Positions 51,794-61,875 are shown, counted from the stretch's first letter. The stretch is DNA of 64,000 bases from Proteus penneri (GCF_003144535.1 NZ_PHFJ01000004.1:62001-126000), one strand, 5' to 3'. Notes: generated by a model not told the origin, from the letters alone. Numbers and translations: made by a program.

Positions 51794-53215
51794 ATGTCTA
51801 TCAAAACCAGTGATATAGATTTCAGACCTCGTCTAGAACATGAAATGAAAGACACAATCATGCGTAATGCGGTTGTTATGGCGCAAGAACGTATTGGGGC
51901 TAACCGTCAAATCATGGTCAAAGAGCTGGGAGATTGGGAAGAGTGGCGTGATCGCGCTGAACAAATCCGTAACCATGTTCTTGAAAACTTAGATGCTTAT
52001 CTCTATCAATTATCTGAAAAAGTAACAGAAAACGGAGGTCATGTTTATTTTGCTAAAACAGCAGAAGATGCCTCTCGTTACATTTGTGACGTTGCCAAAA
52101 AGAAAAACGCGAAGAAGATCGTAAAATCTAAATCAATGGTCACCGAAGAAATTGGGATGAATAAGGCCTTACAGAATGAAGGCATTGAGATCATCGAAAC
52201 TGACCTTGGTGAATATATTCTTCAATTAGATAACGATCCACCGTCTCATATCGTGGTTCCTGCGATCCACAAAGATCGTTATCAAATTCGCAAAGTCTTA
52301 AATGAAAAACTCAATTATGAAGGCAGTGAAACGCCTGAAGATATGACGCTTTTCATTAGACAACGTATAAGACAAGATTTCCTTTCTGCAGATATTGGCG
52401 TTACTGGTTGTAACTTTGCAGTAGCTGAAACAGGCACCGTCTGTTTAGTCACTAACGAAGGTAATGCCAGAATGACCACCACATTACCTAAAACCCATAT
52501 TGCAGTCATGGGCATGGAACGTGTGGCACCGACATTTGAAGAAGTTGATCCATTAATTACAATGTTATGCCGTAGCGCGGTTGGTTCTCGTTTAACCAGT
52601 TATAACACTTGGGTAACTGGCCCACGTGAAGCTGGCAATGTTGATGGTCCTGAAGAATTCCATTTAGTGATTGTCGACAATGGCCGTTCTGAAATTTTAG
52701 GCTCACAATTTAAAGATATTTTACGCTGTATCCGTTGTGGTGCTTGTCTTAATACATGCCCTGCTTATCGTAATATTGGTGGACATGCTTATGGTTCAAT
52801 TTATCCAGGTCCAATTGGTGCGGTCATTTCACCACTGCTAGGGGGCTATAAAGATTTTCATAATCTCCCTTACGCTTGTTCATTATGTAATGCATGTAAT
52901 GTGGTTTGCCCAGTCAAAATTCCTTTAGCACAACTCATTTTAAAACATCGCCGAGTGATGGCAGAAACAGGTCTTACACCCAAAGCTGAACGTCGAGTCA
53001 CCGGTATGTTTAACTACCTCAATTCACACCCTGCTCTTTGGAAAGTGGGTATGAATGTTGGTGCGAAAATGGCGGGATTAATGATCAAAAATGGTTCTAC
53101 ACCAATCAAAATCAGTGTTCTTAACGATTGGATGGAATCGCGCGATCTCCCTGAACCGGATGGTTATAGCTTCCGTAGTTGGTTTAAACGCCATAAAGCA
53201 GAAGGAAAAAAATAA
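51794..53215 (+). CDS. lutB: L-lactate dehydrogenase complex iron-sulphur protein LutB/LldF
   Basis: 473 residues from the ATG at 51794 after AGGGAG; two codons shorter than the widest reading. N-terminal LUD domain (about 60-290) then two 4Fe-4S sites CIRCGACLNTCP (about 312-323) and CSLCNACNVVCP (about 364-375), and a C-terminal LutB-specific helix region. Directly follows lutA. Also lldF/ykgF. Confidence 0.96.
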   Translation: MSIKTSDIDFRPRLEHEMKDTIMRNAVVMAQERIGANRQIMVKELGDWEEWRDRAEQIRNHVLENLDAYLYQLSEKVTENGGHVYFAKTAEDASRYICDVAKKKNAKKIVKSKSMVTEEIGMNKALQNEGIEIIETDLGEYILQLDNDPPSHIVVPAIHKDRYQIRKVLNEKLNYEGSETPEDMTLFIRQRIRQDFLSADIGVTGCNFAVAETGTVCLVTNEGNARMTTTLPKTHIAVMGMERVAPTFEEVDPLITMLCRSAVGSRLTSYNTWVTGPREAGNVDGPEEFHLVIVDNGRSEILGSQFKDILRCIRCGACLNTCPAYRNIGGHAYGSIYPGPIGAVISPLLGGYKDFHNLPYACSLCNACNVVCPVKIPLAQLILKHRRVMAETGLTPKAERRVTGMFNYLNSHPALWKVGMNVGAKMAGLMIKNGSTPIKISVLNDWMESRDLPEPDGYSFRSWFKRHKAEGKK

Positions 53216-53216
53216 C

Positions 53217-53921
53217 ATGTTAAACGAACAAAACCGTAATGAATTTCTGCAAACTATTGCTGAAAAATTAGGGCGTCCTATCGCTCATAAACCACAGCCA
53301 CAACCTACACCGGTAAATAATTTAGCAAAAACACGGTTAACTAATTTAACTCAAGATGAATTGTGCAAAGAATTTACCGATTTTGCACAAACTCAAATGG
53401 TGAAATGTGTTGTTAGTAAACCAGAAGAGCTTATCAATAACTTAATTGATCTCTGTGAAAGTTATGATTGTAAAGGCTCAGTGGTAATAAGTGGTGATGA
53501 TCGCCTAGATGCATTAGGTGTGACAAAAGCGATTAGTGAAAAATACGAAACCTATATTTGGAACCCAGAACTTGGTCATGAAAATATTATTCATGCTGAA
53601 CGCTCTCAAATTGGAATTGTCTTTGCTGAAGCGGGCCTAACTGAATCAGGAGGGATTGTCTTATTTTCTTCACCAGAAAAAGGACGTGCCGTTAGCTTAC
53701 TACCTGAAACATCAATTGTTATTCTACGTAAAAGTGATATTTTGCCTCGTGTGGCTCAAATTGCTGAGCGTTTACATAAGATGGCTCAAGAAGGTGTAAG
53801 AATGCCGTCTTGTATCAATTTAATTGGTGGTGCAAGTTCTACTGCTGATATTGAGTTGATTAAAGTGTGGGGGGTTCATGGCCCTGTTCATGCGGCTTAT
53901 TTAATTATTGAAGATTGCTAA
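53217..53921 (+). CDS. lutC: L-lactate dehydrogenase complex protein LutC/LldG (LUD domain)
   Basis: 234 residues from the ATG at 53217, one base after the lutB stop codon; a longer frame into lutB is spurious. Single LUD domain with AEAGLTESGGIVLF (about 138-151) and SCINLIGGASSTADIEL near the C-terminus. Third subunit of the lactate oxidase. Also lldG/ykgG. Confidence 0.96.
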   Translation: MLNEQNRNEFLQTIAEKLGRPIAHKPQPQPTPVNNLAKTRLTNLTQDELCKEFTDFAQTQMVKCVVSKPEELINNLIDLCESYDCKGSVVISGDDRLDALGVTKAISEKYETYIWNPELGHENIIHAERSQIGIVFAEAGLTESGGIVLFSSPEKGRAVSLLPETSIVILRKSDILPRVAQIAERLHKMAQEGVRMPSCINLIGGASSTADIELIKVWGVHGPVHAAYLIIEDC

Positions 53922-53993
53922 TTCAAGATAAAATAACGTTAAAACGATAACAAAATAACTAACAGTCTGAGTCAATCATCGACTCCTAAATCA

Positions 53994-54030
53994 AACCCAA
54001 AAGATAAGTTAATGGCTTTTGGGTTTTCTC
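53994..54030 (+). terminator. lut operon terminator
   Basis: AACCCAAAAG / CTTTTGGGTT arms around ATAAGTTAATGG and a TTTCTC tail. Confidence 0.8.
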
Positions 54031-54043
54031 TATTGTTTACCAA

Positions 54044-54448
54044 TTAATTATTTAATAAAACTTTTGCTCTCCATTGATTCAATTTTATTTCACATGCGAG
54101 TAAAACATCTCCTGCCCCCGTTCCCCCCATTAGTAACGCAGATTGTCGTTGGCATTCAGCGCTTCTAAATTGAATAAAATGCTGTTGAGAACTGGCTAAT
54201 GCATCAATGGCACTTTTCGCTGCAATAGAATCAGTATCTTCAAGATCACTCTTACTTTTGTCATAAATGACATTCATTTGCTGTTCTGCCAGTTTTAACT
54301 CATCCAATAAACAAGCTTGCACTGCTGTTCTTGGCTCGTTTGCAGTCACTTCATAACATTTTGCTAAAGGATCGTATTTGTTTTGTGCCAAAGAAAAAAA
54401 ACTAACTGTCAGTAAGCTACAGAAGATCATAAATAAACTTATCTTCAC
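54044..54448 (-). CDS. Secreted DUF1311 / LprI-like protein
   Basis: 134 residues with a signal peptide ending SLAQN. Four Cys (KCYEV, QACLL, ECQRQ, ACEIK) and the LDELKLAEQQMN ... QQHFIQFRSAECQ pattern of the DUF1311 family, which includes the mycobacterial lysozyme inhibitor LprI. Periplasmic. Convergent with the lactate operon. The role here is unknown. Confidence 0.85.
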   Translation of the reverse strand: MKISLFMIFCSLLTVSFFSLAQNKYDPLAKCYEVTANEPRTAVQACLLDELKLAEQQMNVIYDKSKSDLEDTDSIAAKSAIDALASSQQHFIQFRSAECQRQSALLMGGTGAGDVLLACEIKLNQWRAKVLLNN

Positions 54449-54736
54449 ACGAACTCCTTATAGATATTTATAATAAAATTTATGCTCAACATAATGTATA
54501 AAATAGCCAATATTACATCTATTAGTGTGAACAGTATCATTTTAATGATATATCGCATATTACTTGATAACTTTAAATTTCAATCAAGTAATTATAAAAA
54601 AACATTATTAATGCCTTTTAAATTTAAACCTGTTTTTTTTCTTAGTATAGCAATAGAAAATCCACTTTTTTTGCAGTAATCTCATACCATTCTTATTGGC
54701 AATTTTTAACTAAAAACGACCAGTGGTATCACCAAT

Positions 54737-55081
54737 ATGCTCTACAAATTCACTCCCATTATTCTTCTCATCATTTCCAACGTTTTTATGACATTTGCTT
54801 GGTATGGACACCTAAAATATGGCAATAAACCCCTTATTGTTGTCATTATTTTAAGCTGGTTGATTGCCTTTGTTGAATACTGTTTTGCTGTGCCCGCAAA
54901 TCGCATTGGTCATAATTATTACAGTGCGGCAGAATTAAAAACCATACAAGAAGTGATCACATTAACTATTTTCGCTATTTTTTCTGTCACTTATTTAGGA
55001 GAAAATTTTACATTAAATCACTTTATTGGTTTTCTTTTAATTGGTGCAGGTGCTTTATTTATCTTTAAAGGTCCTTTTTAG
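54737..55081 (+). CDS. DMT family membrane protein (DUF486)
   Basis: 114 residues with four membrane helices. Family signatures: NVFMTFAWYGHLK (about 15-27), FVEYCFAVPANRIGH (about 46-60) and QEVITLTIFAIFSVTYLGE. Uncharacterised small multidrug-transporter-like family. A strong terminator follows. Confidence 0.92.
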   Translation: MLYKFTPIILLIISNVFMTFAWYGHLKYGNKPLIVVIILSWLIAFVEYCFAVPANRIGHNYYSAAELKTIQEVITLTIFAIFSVTYLGENFTLNHFIGFLLIGAGALFIFKGPF

Positions 55082-55146
55082 AAAAACCAATTAATAGATA
55101 TTGTTAGCTCATCTTTTCAGCATATTATCTACGCTTATTTATTATC

Positions 55147-55172
55147 GCCTTATCAAAACTGATAAGGCTTTT
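55147..55172 (+). terminator. Terminator of the DUF486 gene
   Basis: GCCTTATCA / TGATAAGGC arms with a 4-base loop followed by TTTTTTAT. Confidence 0.9.
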
Positions 55173-55383
55173 TTATTCAAAACTTAACTTTTTGATTACT
55201 TTTAATACTATTTATAGTGTGGTTTTTACGGAGGGTTAAATAACACCATCACTTACCATTAAGTTATATAGTCTATTTAGATAATTTTTCCAAAATAATA
55301 GTCTGTTTTTTAATAAATACGCTCTACATATAGAAATATTTCTCTTGAAAAATATTTTTCATTCAGCGCATAATGATTGCTCT

Positions 55384-55421
55384 AAGAGAAGCATCGTTTC
55401 TCTGTCTTTTTTGCTTCTCTT
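55384..55421. repeat. Inverted repeat upstream of the ykgJ-like gene
   Basis: AAGAGAAGCA / TGCTTCTCTT perfect 10-base arms around an 18-base T-rich loop, about 65 bases before the start of the next gene. Could form in the leader RNA. Rest of 55173-55484 holds no gene. Confidence 0.6.
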
Positions 55422-55484
55422 AAACTACCGCACCCTTAGAACGTGCGTTTTGTCACTTTAACGTCAGATAAAATGGTATCTGGT

Positions 55485-55868
55485 ATGAGCAAACATTCTA
55501 ACGATTTTATTTATATGCAGGATAACCCCTGTATGCATTGTGGTGCTTGTTGCGCCTATTTTAGAGTTTCGTTCTATTGGGCTGAAATGGTAAGTGGTGG
55601 AGGCGTGGTTCCTGATGAACTAACAGAGCCATTAACGCCTTTTCTCTCTTGCATGAAAGGAACAAATTCTAAAAAACCACGCTGTGACAAACTGATTGGT
55701 GAGGTTGGAGAGTGTGTAAGCTGTTCTATCTACGAGCAACGCCCTTCTCCTTGCCGTGAGTTCCAACAATCTTGGGTAAATGGCATCCATAATGAAGCTT
55801 GCGATCGTGCGAGAGCGGCTTATGGTTTACCGCCATTAACTCACATCACATTGCCTCACAGCGCGTAA
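55485..55868 (+). CDS. YkgJ family cysteine cluster protein
   Basis: 127 residues from the ATG at 55485; several upstream and downstream starts are possible and no ribosome site decides between them. Zinc/iron-cluster type motif [19 protein letters not shown] (about 17-35) and later [17 protein letters not shown], then GYGLPP-type end (AAYGLPPL). Family members bind a metal cluster; some are flagellin-lysine methylases, but this branch is uncharacterised. Confidence 0.88.
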   Translation: MSKHSNDFIYMQDNPCMHCGACCAYFRVSFYWAEMVSGGGVVPDELTEPLTPFLSCMKGTNSKKPRCDKLIGEVGECVSCSIYEQRPSPCREFQQSWVNGIHNEACDRARAAYGLPPLTHITLPHSA

Positions 55869-55977
55869 GACATCAGAGGGGTTAATCCCCTCCTGATCAT
55901 TTAATACTATCCAATATGCATTTTTTATAAAAAATAAAATAATAGAACAAAAAAGCATTATTAAATAACACGTTAGT

Positions 55978-56005
55978 TTGACTTTATTTTTAAATAACCT
56001 AGTAT
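55978..56005 (+). promoter_or_regulatory. Possible promoter of the micropeptide gene
   Basis: TTGACT followed 16 bases later by TAGTAT (or TATATA a little further on), 75-100 bases before the 29-codon frame. Confidence 0.4.
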
Positions 56006-56079
56006 ATAAGAGAATTAATTAATAACTCTTATTTAGTGAGGTTTTTTATTTAAAAGAAGCAACAAACTTGGGGGGCATT

Positions 56080-56169
56080 ATGATCAGTAGCTCTTTTTTT
56101 ATCCTTTTCCTTTCTTTTATCTGTTCTACTGCTGTCGTTAGTATGTTACTCGGTGGCTTAGAGGAATAA
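56080..56169 (+). CDS. Candidate 29-residue membrane micropeptide
   Basis: ATG after a very strong GGGGGG site (4-5 bases before), encoding 29 residues: MISS, a single hydrophobic helix (SFFILFLSFICSTAVVSM), then LLGGLEE and TAA. It is flanked by a promoter-like sequence and an intrinsic terminator (56210-56252), making a short self-contained transcript of about 250 bases. A 12-codon frame (MNISDENILSQK) follows 3 bases after the stop region. No family recognised; one-helix stress peptides of enterobacteria have the same plan. Confidence 0.55.
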   Translation: MISSSFFILFLSFICSTAVVSMLLGGLEE

Positions 56170-56209
56170 TTATGAATATTTCTGATGAAAATATTCTTTC
56201 CCAGAAATA

Positions 56210-56252
56210 ATGCCCATACTTTACATAAAATCAGTATGGGCATTATTTTTTA
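56210..56252 (+). terminator. Micropeptide transcript terminator
   Basis: ATGCCCATAC / GTATGGGCAT perfect 10-base arms around 14 bases, then TATTTTTT. Confidence 0.9.
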
Positions 56253-56334
56253 AATTTTATATTTTTTACTGTTGTTATTTTTATTCTATTTTTTATAAAA
56301 AACTAAACATCTCAATTTTTCCTCACTTACCTAT

Positions 56335-56923
56335 TTAGTAAGTAAAATGCCCGGTTATTTTCCATGAAAATAAGACATCCTCAGCAACTTGCCCAAATCC
56401 AATATTATGCATAACGAGATAGCGTTGATTGTCCCAACTTTTTTTTATTTACTACAATGCCAATATGAGGCCGCCCATTATCTAGGCGCCAACTAATAAT
56501 ATCGCCTGGAACATAATCTTCTGCATTTTTTGTAATCGGCTTTACTTTTCCTTTTCGTGTAAAAAAGACTTCTAAATTGGGAACTCTACGGTGATCAATG
56601 TTCGTATCAGGCTTATTCAATCCCCACATTCTTTTACTTGGGTAAGCAGAAAAATGTGCTTTAATGTCTTCATGCAGTAATTTTTGTAGATCGATATCAA
56701 TTCCACGATAACTACGAATAATAACGTCGCTACAAACTCCCTTATAAGCAGGAACATCACCATTTGGGTAATCTATTTTGCGATAATCTGAGTCATAAAT
56801 TACGGCTCTTGGTAAATCAGTGGCATATTCCACCAGCTTTTTATTTTGCTCTGCCGTTATTGCTTTGGCACTTGAAAAAGGAATAATCAATAAAAGCAAA
56901 AAGCTGAGTACCGTTATTCTCAT
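56335..56923 (-). pseudogene. DUF1287 (YijF-like) gene with frameshift in an A8 run
   Basis: ATG at 56923 with GGAG 6 bases ahead (better than the ATG ten codons upstream), signal peptide ending SSAKA. DUF1287 core: GVCSDVIIRSYRGIDIDL, NTNIDHRRVPNLEVFF-type block and GDIISWRLDNGRPHIGIV. After IVVNKKK the frame breaks in eight A residues (56439-56446) and stops at 56405. With seven A the reading goes on as SWDNQRYLVMHNIGFGQVAEDV and ends TGHFTY at 56335, exactly the end expected for the family. So either a real slippage mutation or a one-base sequence error. Function of the family unknown; periplasmic. Confidence 0.8.
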
Positions 56924-57126
56924 TATATAATCTCCATGAAAAGTTAAATCCATTATCTTTAAAGAAGGGATTGGATGATCTGTTTATACTGATAAAATAC
57001 AGTATAAAAATATAAGTGGAATCTTAATTAATTTTTAAATATAACATAAAAAAACCGAGCGACTTTTTACAGTTAGCTCGGCTGATAATAAAATAAAAGA
57101 GAAAGAGATCTAATTAAGAGAAATTG

Positions 57127-58296
57127 TTAGTTCAACACAATATGGCTTTTGCGTCGTAAACTGGCAAAAAGCATATAAATCGCCGTCACTAATAACACCA
57201 CAAAGAAGAAGTTCATAATGCCATTATTGGCAGCTTGAGCCATAAACATTCCTGCGCCTAAAGGCCCAATGGCAGAACCAATGCTATAACTTAATAACAT
57301 TACTTGTGTGATTGCGACAATATAACTTGCATTAACATGATCACACGCCAATGTAATAGCGATAGGATAAAGTGCAAAAGAAGACATTCCCAATAACGCT
57401 AGTGCAATAATAAGCACCATATAATCGCTAGAAAGATAAGTCAGTCCCATGGCAAAAACGCCCACTAAACACATCATCGCTAATAACAGTGTCTTACTTA
57501 TCATCACAGACAATTTGCTAATAATAGGCTGAACCACCATTCCTCCTAAAATAATTGCTGCCATCAACACACCTATTTGGTCTGTTGTAAATTGCCCTTG
57601 ATTTAAAGCCAATGGCATCATGCCATAAATACTGCCCATCACCACACCAGAGACCATACAGCCCACCAAAGCCGCTTTATTTAATCGGCTCATCTGCTTG
57701 AGTGACAAACTTTTATGATCATGTCCTTGTGGTTGCCCTTGTTTAAAAAGCAGAGGCGGTAATACGGCGATTAATAACAAAACTAATATCGCCATAAACG
57801 GGATAGCGCCTTGCGTACCAATTGCGCCAATTGCCAATTGTCCTAATGTTGTGCCACCATAAAGCGAGGTCATATAAAAACCTAAGCGTTTAGCTCGCTC
57901 TTTAGGATTATCGCCAATTAATAGCCATGACTCGACAACAACAAATATCCCTGCGACCGCCATACCACCAATAAAACGGAAAATTATCCATGCTGATAAA
58001 TAAGGCATGAAAGGCAACACACCGACAGTCACTGCCAGTAATAATAAAAATACAACGAAAGAAAGACGATGCCCTATTCTTGCAATAATAGGTTCTATCA
58101 TGACTGAACCTATTAATAATCCGATAAAATAAATACTTGCTAACCAACTGGCATAGAGTGTATCCATTCCAAAACTGCTCATAGACAGCGGAATTAAACT
58201 CATTAAATAGCCTGACGCGATAGCAAATACCGTTAACCCAGCCACAGGTACTAATGTACTGTCGCCTTTGCGTACCAAAGTAGTGTGCTGTTTCAC
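57127..58296 (-). CDS. YcaD-like MFS transporter
   Basis: 389 residues from the GTG at 58296, which has GGAG nine bases upstream; a TTG 32 codons earlier is the only longer start. Twelve membrane helices, with VVVESWLLIGDNPKERAKRLGFYM between helices 4 and 6 and LPPLLF before the central loop, as in E. coli YcaD (382 residues). Probable proton-driven efflux or uptake of an unknown small molecule. No linked regulator. Confidence 0.88.
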   Translation of the reverse strand: MKQHTTLVRKGDSTLVPVAGLTVFAIASGYLMSLIPLSMSSFGMDTLYASWLASIYFIGLLIGSVMIEPIIARIGHRLSFVVFLLLLAVTVGVLPFMPYLSAWIIFRFIGGMAVAGIFVVVESWLLIGDNPKERAKRLGFYMTSLYGGTTLGQLAIGAIGTQGAIPFMAILVLLLIAVLPPLLFKQGQPQGHDHKSLSLKQMSRLNKAALVGCMVSGVVMGSIYGMMPLALNQGQFTTDQIGVLMAAIILGGMVVQPIISKLSVMISKTLLLAMMCLVGVFAMGLTYLSSDYMVLIIALALLGMSSFALYPIAITLACDHVNASYIVAITQVMLLSYSIGSAIGPLGAGMFMAQAANNGIMNFFFVVLLVTAIYMLFASLRRKSHIVLN

Positions 58297-58635
58297 TACC
58301 CTCGTCTCCACAATCAAAACGGTTGATGATGCGCTGTTTTCTCGATGCCAGATAGAGGCGGTTCTTTTATCTAGGAAAGATAAAAGAAACAAAGGTGAAA
58401 ACAGTGGATGGCGTCCCTAAATTTAGGAGACGCGAATATAACGCTTAAACTGCCATAAATAAAATTATAAAATCTAATGCCAACAAACAATTTTATTTAT
58501 ATCACTCACAATTATCGTCTTTTCCTACAAAAAATAAATAGCTTGATTAAAATATTTATTTTAATAAAAAGATAAACCTTTTTTATTAAAATCATTACGG
58601 ATAAATACGTATTCAGTAAAATAAGAAATACTTAT

Positions 58636-58666
58636 AGCTATCCTATTATCGCCCTATAGGATAGCT
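58636..58666 (-). terminator. Terminator of the esterase-like gene
   Basis: AGCTATCCTA / TAGGATAGCT arms around an 11-base loop, 20 bases past the stop on the minus strand. Confidence 0.75.
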
Positions 58667-58688
58667 AAAAATAAAGAGATACTTTTGT

Positions 58689-59546
58689 TTATTCTGCACT
58701 TTTTTCTAAAGCAATATTTATGGCATCAGGGATTGAACCACCATGGCCTTTACCTTCAAATAGATAAAATTTACACTGTTTTCCTTCATCCAATAAATAT
58801 TGGCATAACTGGCGTTGCGTTAACCAACTACTACGTTCTTGATAATTCTTTTGTTGTTCTTCACTTAATTTACTTAAATCTGGTTTTTCTTCTTTTTCAC
58901 CTAGCGTTATTGTAATAGAAATATCATCAGGAATAGCTTGCCATTGCTCTTTTTTTACCCACTCACCATTTCCCCACCATAAAGAAGGGCTTGCTGCTAT
59001 ATAACGTTGAAACGTTTCTGGATGATTAAATAAAACATATAGCGTAAATACACCGCCAAAAGAGTGACCAAAAAGAGATTGCTGGGTAACTGAAATATTC
59101 TCTTTCGCGAGTTGTTCAAACGCATAAGGCCTGACTTGCATTAGGATAAAATGATAAAAACTCTCTGCATTTCCGCCTTGATTAAATGCCTCTCCTTTTA
59201 CACTCGGCGTATAGTCATGCGTTCTCTCTGTAATAAAATAAGCTTTATCACCCACATACCCCACACTAATAATTGCAGGTAGCGGTTTATTTTTCTGCTT
59301 TATAGCTTCGTTTATCATCAATGGAAACTGCGCATTTCCATCAACACTATAAATGAGCGCTGCCTTAGTGGTATTTTTAGGAATAGCAAGAAAGAGACGA
59401 TATTGCTTTCCTTCATATGCCACTTCTTTTTGTGTGATTTGATAATAAGATTGTGCTTGTTCTTCAATTTTAGGCACTTCTTGGTTAGGTCTAGCTTGAG
59501 CAACCGCAGATAACATAATCATTCCACATAACATTAGTATTCGCAT
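58689..59546 (-). CDS. Periplasmic alpha/beta hydrolase, siderophore-esterase (IroE/BesA) type
   Basis: 285 residues, signal peptide ending AVAQA. Esterase D/Fes-like fold: nucleophile Ser in LFGHSFGGVF (about residue 165), preceded by LIYSVDGNAQFP, AASPSLWWGNG, and a late His (EGKGHGGSIPDAI). IroE-type enzymes linearise catecholate siderophores in the periplasm. It lies downstream of, and on the same strand as, a TonB-dependent receptor, which supports iron uptake. A terminator lies between them, so it may have its own promoter. Confidence 0.85.
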   Translation of the reverse strand: MRILMLCGMIMLSAVAQARPNQEVPKIEEQAQSYYQITQKEVAYEGKQYRLFLAIPKNTTKAALIYSVDGNAQFPLMINEAIKQKNKPLPAIISVGYVGDKAYFITERTHDYTPSVKGEAFNQGGNAESFYHFILMQVRPYAFEQLAKENISVTQQSLFGHSFGGVFTLYVLFNHPETFQRYIAASPSLWWGNGEWVKKEQWQAIPDDISITITLGEKEEKPDLSKLSEEQQKNYQERSSWLTQRQLCQYLLDEGKQCKFYLFEGKGHGGSIPDAINIALEKSAE

Positions 59547-59614
59547 AAATCAGATACTCTGTCAGTAATATAAAAAGGTGAACAGTTAAACTGAAAATAA
59601 TAGAAAGTGATAAA

Positions 59615-59648
59615 AAATAAACCCCATATAAAATACGGGGTTTATTTC
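59615..59648 (-). terminator. TonB-receptor gene terminator
   Basis: AAATAAACCCC / GGGGTTTATTT perfect 11-base arms around 12 bases, 14 bases past the receptor stop. Confidence 0.88.
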
Positions 59649-59661
59649 AATTTAGGCTCAA

Positions 59662-61702
59662 TTAGAAACTATATTTAATATTCGCCCAATAACGACGTCC
59701 TTCATCAACTACCCAGTTACCGCCTTTATCATTTACAGCAGGCCCTGTTTCATCTGTAATATTTAATACTGCGAAGTTAAACATGGTATTTTTATTAAAG
59801 TTGTAAGTCATCCCTAAATCAAAGGTTGTGTACCCACTACGATAACGTGCACCTGAATGGCTATTTCGTTGTGCTGCCCAAATTTGTTTGCCCGTATAAG
59901 CGGTATTGGCATAAAAACTAGTCGCTTCATCAAACTGCCAATCCACGCGCGCGTTGGCACTGTGTTTAGGCGTCATATCTAGTGGATATCCTTTTAATGA
60001 CTCACCAGAAGCTAGCTTTTCGTCATCACTTTTACGTTCTGAATCAATATAGGTGTAGTTCGCATTAATATGCCAGCTTTCAGCAATAGGGAAACCAATC
60101 GCGGTTTCAATTCCTTTAATATTCGCCTTTCCTACATTGTCATACTGATATAAATCTAATCCAGTGATTGGATCTTTCTCAGCAGTTTTGTAATTCGTTA
60201 ACTTATCTTTAAAATCCGTATTAAAGAAAGTCACACTTGCAGTAACGCCATCCCCGTTATCATAACCAATACCAATTTCTTGGCTAACTGAAGTTTCAGG
60301 TTTTAAATCACGATTACCATACATAATTGCATGGCCTTTATCGGTTGAGGTGCCATATTCTGGGCTGATTTCACGCAGGCTTGGCGCTTTAAAGGCTTTC
60401 GCTACACCACCTTTTAAAGTCAATTCATCTGTTAAATGATAAACGGCATAGGCTCTTGGGCTCCAGTGATTACCGTAATACTCGTGATCATCAAGACGCA
60501 CACCTCCCGTCAATGCTAAATCATCCGTAACGCTATATTCATCTTCAATAAATAACGCTTTTTGATCAGCCGTAATGGTCGATTGTTTTATATCTTTGCC
60601 ACCAAGAGACGATTCATCTTTTAAACGTGAATATTGATATTGACCACCAAAGGTCATCACATTTGAAGGTAAAAACGCGGTAAATTTTGCATCAAAAACG
60701 GTATTAGTGATCTCAGGGCGACGAGCTTCGTAATATTTATAGCTATTTCCCGTCGCCTTATCAACGGCTTCGGTTTTTTTGAATACGTTTAGTTTGTTCT
60801 TGATAAACACTTAATTCAGAGTGAAGAATATCAAACTGATTTTTATAAGTTAATGCCCAATGGTTACGATCATTATTGGTTTCTAACATCTTGTTTTTAT
60901 CAAGACGCCCACCACGATTGGTAAATTCACTCATGGATTTACCTGGTGTCGTTGTGCGTTGTAACGTATTACGACCTGCTTCTAATAAAATGGTTTGATT
61001 ATCAGTCGGTGTGAATGCCAATTTTGCCGTAATATTTTTATTGTCATTACGACCTTGCCCATAAGTGATTTTATCTTCTGCACGTAAGTAGCTACTGCCA
61101 TAAAGCTGTAGGCCTAATTTATCTTCAATTAAAGGCCCCGAAAGATAAAAATCACCATTAATAGAATCACCTGCATCACGGTTATGTTGCAATGTACCGC
61201 CAAGTGCAACAGAGCCATGCCACTCTTTTGTTACTGGTTTAGTGATGATATTGATAACACCACCCATTGCATCTGAACCATACAGAGATGACATGGGTCC
61301 ACGAATCACTTCTATTCGTTCAATCGCATCTGCGGGTGGAATAAAGCCACCTTCATAACCACCACTCCCATTTGGGCGCGACTCGCGGCTATTTTGACGG
61401 CGACCATCAACAAGAATAAGTGTGTATTCACCCGGCAAACCACGCATCGTGATTTCTTGTTTGTTGGCATTACCGTTAATGCTAACACCTTCAACACCTT
61501 TTACGGCATCGGCTAAATCATGAACCGGTTTTTTTGCGAGTTGTTCTTTGCTAATCACGGTGATACTTGCTGGTGCATCTGTAATTTGTTGAGCAAACCC
61601 TGATGCTGATACAACAAGTTTCTCTTCTTTATTTTCTTGTGCATACAGCGGGTAAGAGGCAGATAAAATACAGGCTGTTAAAACACCCATTTTAAAGTTC
61701 AT
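59662..61702 (-). pseudogene. TonB-dependent siderophore receptor split by a frameshift in an A7 run
   Basis: The 5' piece (61702-60761) has a signal peptide (ending LYAQE), TonB-box-like EKLVVSA and the plug (QITDAPASITVISKEQL, MRGLPGEYTLILVDGRR, IERIEVIRGPMSSLYGSDAMGG). It ends in QTKRIQKNRSR where seven A residues (60774-60780) shift the frame. With six A it continues KTEAVDKATGNSYKYY into the barrel, which is intact to YWANIKYSF at 59662 with the closing aromatic. The whole would be about 679 residues, FepA/IroN/CirA-like. Two Fur-like boxes precede it. As sequenced, it cannot make a full receptor; the cause may be mutation or a sequence error. Confidence 0.85.
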
Positions 61703-61732
61703 AGTGGTTCCCTGAATTGATAACAGTTATAG

Positions 61733-61751
61733 TAATGAGAATGATTAATAT
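61733..61751 (-). promoter_or_regulatory. Fur-like box 1 upstream of the receptor
   Basis: TAATGAGAATGATTAATAT resembles the Fur consensus GATAATGATAATCATTATC in its GAATGATTA core, 31 bases before the receptor start. Confidence 0.65.
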
Positions 61752-61768
61752 TAACTTAATCAAATATT

Positions 61769-61789
61769 CATGAGAATGATTTTCTTTTC
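61769..61789 (-). promoter_or_regulatory. Fur-like box 2 upstream of the receptor
   Basis: A second ATGAGAATGATTTTCTTTT element, 67 bases before the start. Two boxes at this spacing are normal for iron-repressed receptors. Confidence 0.65.
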
Positions 61790-61875
61790 ATATTTGGTGT
61801 TTTTTTTTAATCTGTATCAAAGTAAATCAGCACCATTTTCGCTAGACCTCTTTGTAAACAATTCAAACATAAAAA

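Noticed and set aside
54482-54679. 65-codon plus-strand frame between two genes
   Set aside because: Low-complexity Ile/Leu/Lys/Asn composition, no ribosome site, no recognisable pattern.
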